Shown here: positions 11,517-22,421 of the stretch, one piece after another
Layout of the letters: each line of letters opens with the position of its first letter
Position numbering within the stretch: position 1 is the stretch's first letter
From: Plasmodium coatneyi
Taxonomy: Eukaryota > Apicomplexa > Aconoidasida > Haemosporida > Plasmodiidae
DNA length: 64,000 nt
Reading direction: 5' to 3'
Assembly (NCBI RefSeq): GCF_001680005.1
Contig: NC_033560.1
Location: 189,501 to 253,500, forward strand
The notes under the pieces: model-generated
Databases searched by the model: none
Seen by the model: the letters and a program-made list of their open reading frames with translations, nothing else
What the model was told of the DNA's origin: nothing
Program-made: the position numbers and the translations under genes

Positions 11517-12257
11517 ACCACCGGCATGATAAGTACCGCTGTCCTTATGGAAGGTATGTGATTGTGGAGCCAACGGCAACGTGGGGGAGGCATACCCTTT
11601 AACAAGGGAAAAAAATGCCAATAAATTATGCTATATACAAGCAGAATGATAGATAAGCCCCCCCTTCCTACGCAGATGGGCTGGAAGGAGCAAATCAGTA
11701 TAAAAAATGGAAGAACAGAAAGAAGTAACTTCTTTTTTTTTTTTTTTTCCTCATCAGGGTATTATTGCATAATTGTGTAAACTAAGCCAAATGGAATGAC
11801 AGATCGTTTATTCCCATTTGCATCTCCACAAAAAAATATATGTATATATATCGCATCGTGTTTCACCTGTTGGAAGGTCACCCGTTTGGTAAAATTCTTG
11901 CCAAATGGTATGTACGCAGGAAAGGTCCGGTGAAAAAAAGAACCAAAAATGCTGCAATTTTTTTTTTCCTTTTTTTTTTGCATCCATCATGCTAAACATG
12001 TGTGGAAAGAAAGCCGAGATTGCTTCTTCCACATGTAGGTAAATAAGAACGAGTATGTCCCCCTATGCAAAGTCTTTTCTTTCTCTCTCTGCCGAGTTGG
12101 CACCCCCGTTGTAGTACAAATCACTCCCTTGAAAATGTACCACCCATCCTGTTTACCCCTCGTGGTAGTCTTCACACAGTACAACATGCCTCCCCCACAA
12201 ATGACAAAGCCAAGTTCGGCAGCTACTGAAGGGAAGGTCATCTAAGGATGCACAAAA
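11517..12257. promoter_or_regulatory. Divergent promoter region between LeuRS and the 893-residue protein gene
   Basis: About 740 bp separates two start codons on opposite strands, so both promoters must lie here. It contains T runs (11731-11748, 11958-11980) that usually mark nucleosome-poor promoter DNA in this genus. No gene is supported. Confidence 0.45.
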
Positions 12258-14939
12258 ATGGCTACCTACAACATCATCAGGTGGGGACGGCGTTACCGCT
12301 TCATTCATAGTGTGCGCCACGTGCAGATAATCAGAAAAGGCCAAGTCAAGTTGCTCAAAGGGGCCACCCAAAACGCTGCGAGGCACTACTCCGTGGAAGG
12401 AACCAACCTCCCACAGGCAACAATAAATGAGCAAAATTTCACCACACATTATGAGGACACCACGCCACAGGTGATCCTGCCCATTGAAGAAGAGATACGT
12501 CTAGGGGAAAACACATCCTCACCGGAAAGTAGCAGCATAACAACGAGCGAACTGCTAACCATTCACAAAGAAGACGCAGAAATAATGGTCCATATTATAA
12601 ACCATTTAAAAACTGCTAGAAAAACGAGTAGGAGCTTCCTGGACTTCCTCACCCTATCCACCCTACACAAAGAACAGATTGAAAAGGAGCAAAAGCAACT
12701 CTACTGCAGCGACAAAATTAGGGACCACCTGACAGAGTACCTCCACTTCGCTGTAAAGAATAACCACTACCATTATCTGTTTAATATTTATGAGCTGACT
12801 TGCCTGTACAAAATAGACGACGTAGAACTGCTCAGACAACTGCTTGAGCAGATACTTATCCACACAACCAATGAGGAAGAAAAAGTCATTCACTCCTACT
12901 GGATCGTAAAAAATCTAACTGAAAAGAAAAAACATGATAGAGTTATTGCTGTGTTGCTAGCCAAGTACCTTTTCAACGATTCCTTTTTTAACTTCCTCCA
13001 AAGAAACGCATGCATCAGTAGCAGCTTTGTCACTCTCCTAAGTTATGTGTCCGACTCGATTGGGTATTATCCAAACGGGTCTGTCCTACCGTCACTCCAC
13101 TGCACGCTGAGAAAGTACGCTCTCCATTTTAACAGCAAATTGGAAAAGGAGATAGAACCGAAAATGTTGAACAATGTAGAGGAGCTAGCCAAAATGCAGG
13201 AAATTTTTCTAAAAAACGGGTTCTACGATGATGACATCAATTTGTTAATTAAACGGCTTGTAGTCACTTGCACTTCGTATGTCAACCCGTTCGACCTACT
13301 CGTGTTGTCATCGAATGTGCTGCTTAGCTTTGCAAAAAATGACCACCCGTTACTGTATCCTAGTGAGCAACAGGGGGGAGTAACACCCCTGGAAGGAAGC
13401 CTCCCCAACGCGGACAACTTCCCCAAACGGTACAGAAACTTCCTATCCGCGAAGACCATGATAGACGTGGTCATCAGAACGAACGACCCCTACATGGCCA
13501 ACACGTGCAACGATCTGGAGTACATCCAGAGGTATATCCTCCTCTGCTCCTACTGCCACTTCACTCTGTTTTCTAACTGGTGGGCAGACACTGTAATTTG
13601 TGACAAACTGAAGAAGAAAAGAAAGCCTCATAAGGCAGTGGTACGGTCGAGAATGCCATACAAAAGTCACCTTGCTGATCAGGTGTCCCACTTGCTAGAA
13701 GCACTTCTGCAAAGGTATGGAGGTTCATCCCAGGAAGAAGTAAACCCCTGTATAACCGTCGACGCAGTGCAAAGCAGGCCAGACTGCAACCCCCCAGGAG
13801 ACACCATATCCAAGTACCTACCCTACCTGCTCAAATCCTTCATGCGCGTGGCCATAAACAAACCAGAGATGATACACAACCAGTCGTATATCCTATTTTT
13901 CGAAGAAATATTTTTACACATAGTTGATGCGTTCGTTGCAAAATATGAGCAAGGCAAAAGGGGAAGCAGCCTAAATGAAAACAACGCAAGTGTGAAAATG
14001 ACGAGGGAGTATGCCCCCAACTATGGTGCCCACCCAGGGGATAACTCAAAGAAGGATAAGAGTAACCTCCTTCCATCCGCTAATCATCGACCACTGTACA
14101 AGGATGACGAATTAAGTCTGTATGAACTGAGCTCCATCTGTGAGTTTTTCTTTCTGGTGAAACTGATTAAGGGGAGTGTATCTCCAAAACGTAGAATGGT
14201 CGCACGAAAAGGGGTATCCCTCCTTCATGCATCATCCAATGAGAGGGAAAACCAGAATAATTGCCCTTTGGACAAATCTAGAGACGCATTCGAAAAAACA
14301 CTGTACATATTTCTGGAAAGATTACCCCCTTCAAGTGAACTGCATTCAAATGGCCAAGACGTCATTACGTTGGACAAACAAGACATACTTAAAGTGTTGA
14401 TGAATAAAATAAGATCCTGCGCAGAACCCGTTTTTCTATACTACTTAATGTTAAGAACAATACTACCTATTCTATTTTGTGATACCCGTGAGGAGTGTTT
14501 AGATGTGACTAAGAGGACAATTTCCTGCATCCTCTCTCTACCATTCCGAACAGATATCTTTGTGAAAGGGTTATCACCTACGCAGGATGATGACTCAACA
14601 GAGAAGCAGTTTCATCACATTTTAAGGAGACTCACTCAGTGGGAAAATTGTGTTATATCTATAAACAGCCAAAGAAGAATTAGAGTACAAACAAAACGGA
14701 GGGGTCTTCCATATGATTTTTTCTACGCCGGTGACTTTCTTCGACCTTCGTCTATTTTTTTGCTTTGCCTTAATGAGATGGCCAAATGGGAAGACGTGTA
14801 CCAACCCTTTTTAGAGGAAGTTTTTATTTCTGACCACTTGTCTGAAGGGAATAAGAAGAGCTTTTCGGATCTCATACGTGGGGCACGCGACTCAGTCGAT
14901 TTTAGCGTCTCTAGGTTCTTAAGGGAAAGGCGGGCTTAG
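12258..14939 (+). CDS. Conserved protein of unknown function, possible mitochondrial targeting
   Basis: An 893-residue single-exon protein I do not recognise. The N terminus (MATYNIIRWGRRYRFIHSVR and on to about residue 45) has many arginines, few acidic residues and amphipathic character, as in mitochondrial presequences. The body is largely alpha-helical in composition, with leucine-rich, regularly spaced hydrophobic segments through residues 90-460 that could be a helical-repeat array of the kind used by organellar RNA-binding proteins in apicomplexans. No RAP or PPR signature was found by eye, so that is speculation. Hydrophilic linkers interrupt it at about 375-395, 500-515 and 570-620. 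The C terminus (RGLPYDFFYAGDFLRPSSIF) looks conserved. There are no transmembrane segments. Confidence 0.75.
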   Translation: MATYNIIRWGRRYRFIHSVRHVQIIRKGQVKLLKGATQNAARHYSVEGTNLPQATINEQNFTTHYEDTTPQVILPIEEEIRLGENTSSPESSSITTSELLTIHKEDAEIMVHIINHLKTARKTSRSFLDFLTLSTLHKEQIEKEQKQLYCSDKIRDHLTEYLHFAVKNNHYHYLFNIYELTCLYKIDDVELLRQLLEQILIHTTNEEEKVIHSYWIVKNLTEKKKHDRVIAVLLAKYLFNDSFFNFLQRNACISSSFVTLLSYVSDSIGYYPNGSVLPSLHCTLRKYALHFNSKLEKEIEPKMLNNVEELAKMQEIFLKNGFYDDDINLLIKRLVVTCTSYVNPFDLLVLSSNVLLSFAKNDHPLLYPSEQQGGVTPLEGSLPNADNFPKRYRNFLSAKTMIDVVIRTNDPYMANTCNDLEYIQRYILLCSYCHFTLFSNWWADTVICDKLKKKRKPHKAVVRSRMPYKSHLADQVSHLLEALLQRYGGSSQEEVNPCITVDAVQSRPDCNPPGDTISKYLPYLLKSFMRVAINKPEMIHNQSYILFFEEIFLHIVDAFVAKYEQGKRGSSLNENNASVKMTREYAPNYGAHPGDNSKKDKSNLLPSANHRPLYKDDELSLYELSSICEFFFLVKLIKGSVSPKRRMVARKGVSLLHASSNERENQNNCPLDKSRDAFEKTLYIFLERLPPSSELHSNGQDVITLDKQDILKVLMNKIRSCAEPVFLYYLMLRTILPILFCDTREECLDVTKRTISCILSLPFRTDIFVKGLSPTQDDDSTEKQFHHILRRLTQWENCVISINSQRRIRVQTKRRGLPYDFFYAGDFLRPSSIFLLCLNEMAKWEDVYQPFLEEVFISDHLSEGNKKSFSDLIRGARDSVDFSVSRFLRERRA

Positions 14940-15167
14940 CACCCTGCGGGGTTGCACATTTTCTTGCGGTTACATAGAGAAAAGCACAAATGTAGTGCCG
15001 TTCTCATGTTTGTCCAGTTTGCCCACTTTGCACCCGTTGCGTCTTTTTTTTCCCGCAAGTGGAGCCCATTTTATGAGCTACAAACGGGGCAACCCATCAT
15101 CCATGCTGTTCCCCACATTAAAGATAAAATTATTTTGTTTGAAAAAAAAAAAAAATTCTGCGCATGG

Positions 15168-16342
15168 TTAGTGGAAAAGTGCACATGGCATGTCCGTCAC
15201 GTAGAGGCGAACTGGGAGGTACAAAACAATTAGGGCGCATATGCAGGCGAAGCTGTAGTAGAGGGACGTCTGGAAGCTGAAAGGGGGGAAGGCGATAAGT
15301 AGGTGATAAGTAAGGGATGTAAGGCACATTCGGGTGAACGGGCAGCAAAACTGTCTTAGTCGCCCCATTTTTGGTGCAACAATTTGACGCCCGTACGAGT
15401 CGTATCCCATGGCCCTGTTGTAGTGGCAGGCCAGGAAGGCCCCGCAGAGGAAGCCGCCGATGTGTCCAAAAAAATCAACGGTGGGAGAAAAACTAACAAA
15501 CAAAAAGAAGAGCACAAAAACGGACACATTAAAGATGTAGTAGTTTTTAGCCCTCCTGGACAAATTGGCCCAGGCTAAAAATATCTCCAAAATGGAAAAG
15601 CCAATGAGTCCAAATCCACTTGTTGATGCTCCAACAGCTAGCTGACACGGATTACAGATGGTCGTTAATACATTTCCAACCACCCCTGATAGGAAATAGA
15701 GGAAGAGAAAATTCCCCTTCTTGTATTTGCCCTCTATCACTAGGCCTAAGTTCAGCATGCACACTATGTTAATTATTAGGTGCCACCAATTTGCATGCAG
15801 GAAAATTGGCAACACCAGTCTCCAAAAATCTCCTTGCCTAAGGGGTATGTGTGTGTGTGATGTGCCGCAAAATGAGAAAATGCACAGCGAAACGGGGACA
15901 TAGTCCTCTACACATTAGCATGTGCATATGCAGGTGGGTTCTTCGGATGACCCCTTTTTTTTCCTTCATGGGAAACGTACTTAATAGCGGGGCCATACGT
16001 GGCACCCAGAAACATCAACACCTGCACGTTCGGCGCCGTTAAGTTTTCGCTTAAGAGGCAGCTCAAAATGTAAATGATCATTTGGGCGAAGCTAATCCAT
16101 ACGATGATTCTACGGGGGGAGAAGCAAAGGCGAAGTAATCATTGACTCGTACTACTCATCATACCAGGAAGGGGATTTTCCATATATGTGGTGCTCCCCT
16201 CCAGACGCGACTACCTCCTCAGGGACATATCCGGAAAGAGCATGTCGTAAAAAGTGCCCCCCTTGGGGCTTCCCTCCATCAGGGGCACATTTTCACTCGC
16301 CCCCTGGGCTTTCCTCTCCGTCTGTAAATCTCCGCGGAGCAT
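15168..16342 (-). CDS. ROM3: Rhomboid serine protease, probably ROM3
   Basis: Intramembrane protease. Three exons were reconstructed on the minus strand: 16342-16215, 16109-15981 and 15837-15168, all introns GT-AG, giving 308 residues. Splicing yields the continuous rhomboid core GATYGPAIKQGDFWRLVLPI then LHANWWHLIINI. The catalytic serine lies in GASTSGFG (about residue 157) and the catalytic histidine in FGHIGGFLCG (about 211), in the expected order, with about six membrane segments. The choice of ROM3 over the similar ROM1 rests on context: in P. falciparum, as I recall, ROM3 lies next to PDI8, which is the next gene here. ROM3 is known from P. berghei work to be needed for sporozoite formation in oocysts. 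Its 3' end converges on the preceding gene. Confidence 0.8.
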
Positions 16343-18115
16343 TTTTTATGCGCACATGTGAAAAGGGAATATTCAGCTAAATGGATACATGTAAAAAAGC
16401 AGGCATTTATGTGGCAAACCCTGCGGGGGTGTTTTTCGTTTTGCTAACAATGTTAGTCCTCATTCGTGGGCATAACGGTGTGAGAGCGAATCTACACTGG
16501 TAGACACGTATACGCGTGTACACACCTTTACAACAGGGATGAAGAAATGGGTTGAAATGGATGCACGTTTCTCTCCAACGATACATATGCTGCGGAAAAA
16601 AAAGTCTAATTCGTTTACGTCACTTGCCCGTTTCGAATGGATCAATTAGACCCACGTGACAAGGTTATTTTATCTTTCAGATTTTTGCGCATTTCCCTTG
16701 AGGAGGCGCGAAAAAAAAAAAAAAAATACCCATGTAAATACACCCATTCTGTTATGCTGTTGGCCTGCCCGAATGGTAAATCGATGAGATTGCTCCGTCC
16801 ATTGTGGCAACACGTTAAGACGACCTCCTTTCCTTCCCTTCGCTTCCTTTTTTTTTTTTTCTTTTTATTGCGCCTCCTCAAAGGAGAAACCATCTCAAGA
16901 GGAAGTTATGGGAGACATTATGCAGGGGAAGATGGCACACACGAGAAGGCTATCAATTTAGTAACCAAAGGGACTTTTTTATTATTTTTTTTACAAATTC
17001 TGTTTTTCCTAGCCAGGTGATGCATTTTCACCTGCTCAATGTGACGGTAAATTTATCTCTTATCATCCAGTGTATGAATTAAAAAAAGGGGAGTAACCGA
17101 AAGAAGGGTGTGTTAACCCTTTTGCCTCTGCCCCTTCAAGGAGTATCTGTTTAGCCTCCTTTACGCAGGTGGAACACCTGAGAGGTGTTCCCACTGGGGT
17201 AATTCTCACTTACCATGTTGCTTTTAAAACGCATAAACAGTGAAAAAATAATTGTCATAAAATGGCGTTACTTTCTGGGCCAAATATCCGCGTGTAGACC
17301 CATACAGGGAAAACCGCTACACAGGGGGAACCAAAGAGGGGAATAAAATCTGTGCTTCCTTCCTAACGTCGGGCTATGCGTCAACGCAAAGGTGTACACA
17401 AGATACCCAGTTCACACAAATGGTGACTTAAATGGCCGGCAAGAAAATATTTCAGAAAAAAAAAAATTTTCCAAAATGTGTTCACGTAAATGTGAGGAAA
17501 TACAAAATGGGGTGTTTGTTTCGCTTCAAGTTAACATGTGGTGTACAACATCCCTTTTTCACTGACACCACATGAAGGCAGTTTTTTTTTTTTTTTTTTT
17601 TTTTTTTACTCCCCTTATGTTCTTATATGAGGCCGCTTTTCGCTCTTCACCTTTTCGCCACGCCAGTTTGCCATTTCCCCTCTCGGCACATCGCCCCGCC
17701 ATGCGAAGTGTAAAAGCGGGAACACCAGCAGAAAAAAAGGAAAAAAAAAAAAAAAAAGGTCATTGTAATTGGCTTCACACCTTAAACCGATGATAACACA
17801 AACCGACACATGTTGATCATGCAAGCAGCTTAGGTAACGATAGCACGGTGGCAGCGCGAGTTGCTATGTGCACCACGAATGTTCCATTTTGAGAAGCACA
17901 TGTGTGTGCTCCGCCGCGCATTAGGAAATTTCCGTACGCGTTATCATCTCAGTGCACATTGTTAACCGACCACGATAGAAGTACTTTTAGTCCACTGCCG
18001 TGAACACATCGCACTAGCATCTTCACCCGAAGGGGCAGTTGGGCAGCACCTACATACGTCTGAGGATGCATACTAAGAGCATACGCACATAAACATGGCA
18101 CATACATATGCATAC

Positions 18116-18150
<35 letters not shown>

Positions 18151-18748
18151 CCCAAAGGGACTACCCCAGGAAGGGTAATGCAAACCGTTCTGACGCGCAG
18201 CAGTATGGTAATTTTTTTTTTTTTTTTTTAAAAAAACATATGCTCATACCTAACCTGCAAATTTTTTTTTTTTTTTTGCAAACAAATGAACAATGTAACT
18301 TGAATAAAAGCATTCTTCGAATTTACATCAGTCCCGGTCAGCTTCGATCATACCTGGTCATTTTCACGCCACTCCTTAAACCACTTATTGTAACCATTTA
18401 TTGCCTCGTGCACGTATCTTAGCCTGGCTTATGCGAACTGAGAAAATATCTTTGTAAGTGCATACATGCATGCGCGACTTTTGGTGCAACCCTCCCCACA
18501 TCCAATTGTATACTTCCCTGCTAATCGCTATGCCTCAAATGCTTTTTTAAGCTGAGTCAGATTGTTCTTCGCCCATTCGAACGCAATTCGATATACAGCC
18601 AATTACCGCGCTGTACGTTTCCACTTCCTCCACATTAAATCGATTTCATTTTTTCTTTTTTTTTTCTCCTCCATAAACATAACGGAAGAGTTCATCCCCT
18701 CAGAGAATTGCCCCCCTTTACCACGTTTACATAAATTTAGCGCCTAAA
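16343..18748. promoter_or_regulatory. 2.4 kb divergent intergenic region between ROM3 and PDI8
   Basis: No supported gene. It must hold the promoters of both flanking genes. It is rich in homopolymers: T runs at 17582-17607 and 18211-18229, and an A run at 18120-18149. Open frames here are short and mostly homopolymer-driven. Confidence 0.5.
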
Positions 18749-20307
18749 ATGAGGACCAAATTGTTATCCTTCTTCCTTTTTTTAATCCCCCTTGTCCTTC
18801 GCAACTATGCGTGCGCGCATGAAGATCTGTTTAATGAGCACATCACGACCATACACGATGGAGAGCTGAACAACTTTATTACGAAGAATGACGTCGTGCT
18901 GGTCATGTTTTTCGCGCCATGGTAGGGATGCCCTCCTACGTGGAGGAAGCTGATATAAGCAGTATTCACCGTACTTACCACCGCTACCGGTTGTGCCACC
19001 CATTTAACCCTTTTTTTTTTCCCCCTCCCAGGTGCGGGCACTGCAAAAGACTGATCCCCGAGTACAACGAAGCGGCAAACATGCTAGCCGAGAAGAAGAG
19101 CGAAATAAAGCTAGCCAGCGTAGACGCCACCACGGAAAACGCCCTAGCGCAGGAGTATGGAATTACAGGATACCCAACCATGATCATGTTTAACAAGAAG
19201 AACCGAGTGAACTACGGAGGAGGAAGAACAGCTCAGTCAATTGTAGACTGGTTGCAACAAATGACCGGTCCAGTGTTCACCGAAATTACCACCAATATTG
19301 AGGACGTGTTGAAGGAAAAAAATATAGCAGTAGCATTCTACCTCGAATATACGTCTGAGGATAACGAGCTGTATAAAAGTTTCAACGAAGTGGGAGACAA
19401 AAATAGAGAAATCGCCAAATTTTTTGTAAAAAAAAATGATAAGCATAACAAGATCTCCTGCTACAGAAAGGATGAGAAGAAAGTCGATTACGATGAGAAG
19501 GTACCTTTAAGTGAGTTCGTGTCTACTGAGTCCTTTCCACTCTTTGGAGAAATAAACACCGAAAATTATCGCTTCTATGCAGAGAGCCCCAAGGAGTTGG
19601 TATGGGTCTGTGCAACAACAGAACAGTACAATGAAATAAAAGAAGAAGTGAGACTCGCAGCGTCTGAATTGAGAAAAAAAACACACTTTGTCCTTTTAAA
19701 CATCCCTGAGTATGCTGATCATGCTAGGGCTTCCCTCGGATTGAATGAATTCCCAGGATTAGCTTACCAATCTAGTGAAGGACGATACTTACTACCAAAT
19801 GCGAAGGAGTCCCTACATAACCACAAAGCCATTGTAACTTTTTTCAAAGAAGTAGAAGAGGGAAAAGTTGAAAAGTCCCTAAAGTCAGAACCCATTCCAG
19901 AGGATGATAAAGCTGCTCCTGTTAAGGTCGTGGTCGGAAACTCCTTCATTGACGTCGTCCTGAAAAGTGGAAAGGATGTCCTCATCGAAATCTACGCTCC
20001 ATGGTGTGGTCATTGCAAGAAGTTAGAACCAATATATGAAGACCTTGGTAGAAAATTAAAAAAACATGATTCCATAATTGTTGCAAAAATGGATGGTACG
20101 CTTAACGAAACACCAATAAAAGACTTTGAGTGGTCAGGATTCCCAACCATCTTTTTTGTAAAAGCCGGTTCAAAAATCCCACTGCCCTACGAGGGGGAAA
20201 GATCATTAAAGGGCTTCGTAGATTTTCTAAACAAGCATGCCACTAATACGCCCATCTCACTGGAAGGCGTTCCAGATATGGAGGACGGCACTGCGGAGGA
20301 GTTATAA
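18749..20307 (+). CDS. PDI8: Protein disulfide isomerase, two thioredoxin active sites
   Basis: Forms and rearranges disulfide bonds in the endoplasmic reticulum. Two exons were joined: 18749-18921 and 19032-20307, with a 110 bp intron that splits the tryptophan codon of the first active site. The 482-residue product has a signal peptide (MRTKLLSFFLFLIPLVLRNY), a first thioredoxin domain with FFAPWCGHCKRL (about residue 58), two redox-inactive domains, and a second active domain with IYAPWCGHCKKLEP (about 381), the classical a-b-b'-a' layout. The C terminus ends AEEL, a non-canonical variant of the KDEL/SDEL retrieval signal. Length and layout match P. falciparum PDI-8. Rapidly evolving disulfide-rich surface proteins such as the SICA and KIR products downstream are plausible clients, but that is only inference. 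Confidence 0.92.
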
Positions 20308-21091
20308 AAAGAAAATAGCTAACTCATCCATTGATCATCAGAAAAATATTAAATATGTACAACACACCTTTGTATGAATAGCACGCAACTGGGGTGAAAC
20401 ATTTCTAGTATGTACAATCGTATAGTCTAGTTGGAGAAAAAAAAAAAAAAAAAAAAAAAACACACCACGCGTAAGAAACACCAATATGTATGCGTTATAG
20501 GAACGAAAAATTGGAAGTAGCAGCACCAGAACAGTAAGCCCCCACCTCCCAAATGTTGAATCAAGCGGAACCGCATGCATACTTCCCATATATTCTTTAT
20601 ATATAAAAAAAAGGTGTGCACAATAAACGAATGGACACAATATCACTCCAGCCAAAATTCAAGCTGCAAATGCTAGTTGCAAATGTACGCTGCAGGAAGC
20701 AACATAGGGGAAAATACCACACCTGTGATGTGTTCCCAAGTGAACATGCCAACTGTTACGTTACAATACGGGGTCGTCCAGCGAACGTGCATTCCTCTTG
20801 AGAGCACCGCTAATTTGGTGCTCTTTTTTATGAAAAGTGTGTTTTTTTTTTTTTTCACGCTGCGTAAAAATATATTACTCACCCCATGTGATACGTAACT
20901 GCCGCGTTGACCACCTTGTAACGCCACTCGGATGACTCCCACATCCTGTAGATGTGTACCCTATAACGAATATTACCCACGTGCATGCATCTCCCCGCTA
21001 ACGAACAAATCAAGGGACACCACCGGTTGGAGCACCTCACGAGGCCCATCATCCTCCCGATAATGGTCTTAGTGGTGACCATTCTGTTGCC
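20308..21091. other. PDI8 3' flank, left edge of the variant-antigen island
   Basis: No supported gene. It contains an A run near 20435-20460 and a T run near 20840-20855. This marks the transition from the conserved block to antigen-family DNA. Confidence 0.45.
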
Positions 21092-21288
21092 AAACCAGCA
21101 GCAGAAAGTGCTAAAGTTGATGTGAGCACAGGAAAAGGTGGACGGAATGGCGGTCTAGTAGGTCCAACAGGTTCAGTGGGTCCAGGGGGTCTGAAACAAG
21201 CCCAGCACATACCACCATCATCCCTGCTGCTATTTCCGGTACATCGGCAAGAGCATTCCCATAAATTTCTTACATTCTATATATAAGG
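21092..21288 (+). pseudogene. kir-type 3' exon relic (linker plus transmembrane segment)
   Basis: A Gly/Pro-rich linker (GGLVGPTGSVGPGG in one frame) is followed, after a frame change, by TIIPAAISGTSARAFP, then a stop codon, then ISYILYI and an AGGTA that resembles a splice donor. Intact genes in this window end the same exon with a PAxxxGxxAxAFP-like membrane segment and LYK followed by GTAAG. This is therefore a decayed last-ectodomain exon of a kir-like gene with at least one frameshift and one stop. No upstream ectodomain was found. Confidence 0.6.
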
Positions 21289-21461
21289 TACATATATATA
21301 TAGCATATTGGATAACATAGACATATCCGTTTATAATATTTTTTAAAAGGAGGGGAAAAAAATATATATATATATAATATATTCATCATTTCTATTGTTC
21401 AAAGCGCACATATATGTATTACATATATGCACAATAAATGTATATTGGTGATACATATTTT

Positions 21462-21735
21462 TACCTTTCGTCCTCTTTTTCTTTTTTTCTTTTTTTCTTT
21501 TTTCTTTTTTCTTCCTTTCCTTTCTTTCTTTCCTTCTTTTTTTTTTTTTTTCTTCCTTTTCTTCTTTTATTCTGCTTTTTCTTTTTTTCTCTTCTTTCTT
21601 TTAACAGTATAAGAAATGAAAAGAAAAAGGAGAACAAAAGAAGAAAAAGAAGGAAAGAAAGAAAAAAAAAAAAAAGAAGGAAAGAAAGAAAGGAAAGGAA
21701 GAAAAAAGAAAAAAAGAAGAAGAGGACAAAGGGTA
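21462..21735. repeat. Long imperfect palindrome of pure pyrimidine/purine tracts
   Basis: The left arm (about 21462-21604) is almost all C and T; the right arm (about 21612-21735) is almost all A and G. The reverse complement of the right arm reproduces the left arm block by block, including TTCCTTTCCTTTCTTTCTTT, the following T run, and flanking non-repetitive landmarks (TCCTCTT outside, ATTCTGC against GTTCTCC inside). The spacer is only ~8 bp. It could extrude as a hairpin of ~120 bp or form triplex DNA. Confidence 0.8.
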
Positions 21736-21910
21736 GAAAGAAGGAGAAGAAAGGGAAGTGTGCATGTGCAATACATGTGCACTTATGGGAGAAAGAGTAT
21801 GAAGATATAAGGGAAGGTATAAAAGAAAGAAAAGAAATGGAAGAAAGAATAAGAAAGGAAGGAAAGAGAGTGAAGGATTGAAAAAGGAGTGAAGTTTAGG
21901 GTGTGAGAGT

Positions 21911-22060
21911 AGGTTCAGGGTATATGTTCAACAATGTGGCCTGCTACTTAGTTGTTTAGGGGGTTGCACACGAATAAGGTGTATTAAAAAAAAAAAAGAA
22001 AAAAAACAATAAAAAAAAAAAAAAAGGAAAAAAAAGGAAAAAGGAGATTGAAAATTTAGG
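21911..22060 (+). repeat. Dispersed island element, copy 1
   Basis: Contains the core CAATGTGGCCTGCTACTTAG (21932-21951), then a short G-rich stretch, GGTGTATT and a long A-rich purine tract. The same order of blocks recurs at three other places in the island (copies at about 24595, 27430 and 33400). It is non-coding. Confidence 0.65.
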
Positions 22061-22235
22061 AAGGAAGTAAAGAATGTGTGTAAGTTCTGTGTACTCAATA
22101 TGTGCATAGTACTTAATGATATATCATTATTACCTAAATAAGTAAAAGATTTAGGTTTTCCATTAAATGAATTTTATTGCTGGTTTCGATTCTTTGAATA
22201 AATAGTGGTACAAAGAAAGAAAAAAGAAGAAAGGT

Positions 22236-22345
22236 TTAAGGTGTAAAGAAGGAATGTTTAAGGAAGAAAAAAGAGAAGGTTTAAGGGTTAAAGTAGAAGG
22301 AATGTTTAAGGGTTAAAAAAGAAGGAAGGTTTAAGGGGAAAGAGG
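22236..22345 (+). repeat. Degenerate tandem repeat of telomere-like and purine motifs
   Basis: Three to four imperfect copies of a ~35-40 bp unit combining AAGAAGGAA with GTTTAAGGGTTAAA. It lies about 80 bp upstream of the SICA-like gene. The TTTAAGGG/GGTTAAA words resemble degenerate Plasmodium telomere heptamers. Confidence 0.6.
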
Positions 22346-22421
22346 AAGGATATACGAAAAGAAGAGAAGAAGAAAAGAGGATTAAAGAAAGAGAATTATG
22401 TTTTAATGTAAATGTAGCATT

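Noticed and set aside
11007..11561. 184-codon plus-strand open frame
   Set aside because: Antisense shadow of the LeuRS leader and N-terminal region, which has clear protein motifs on the other strand.
21438..21881. 147-codon frame through the palindrome
   Set aside because: Only Phe/Leu then Lys/Arg/Glu runs from pyrimidine and purine tracts; no protein character.
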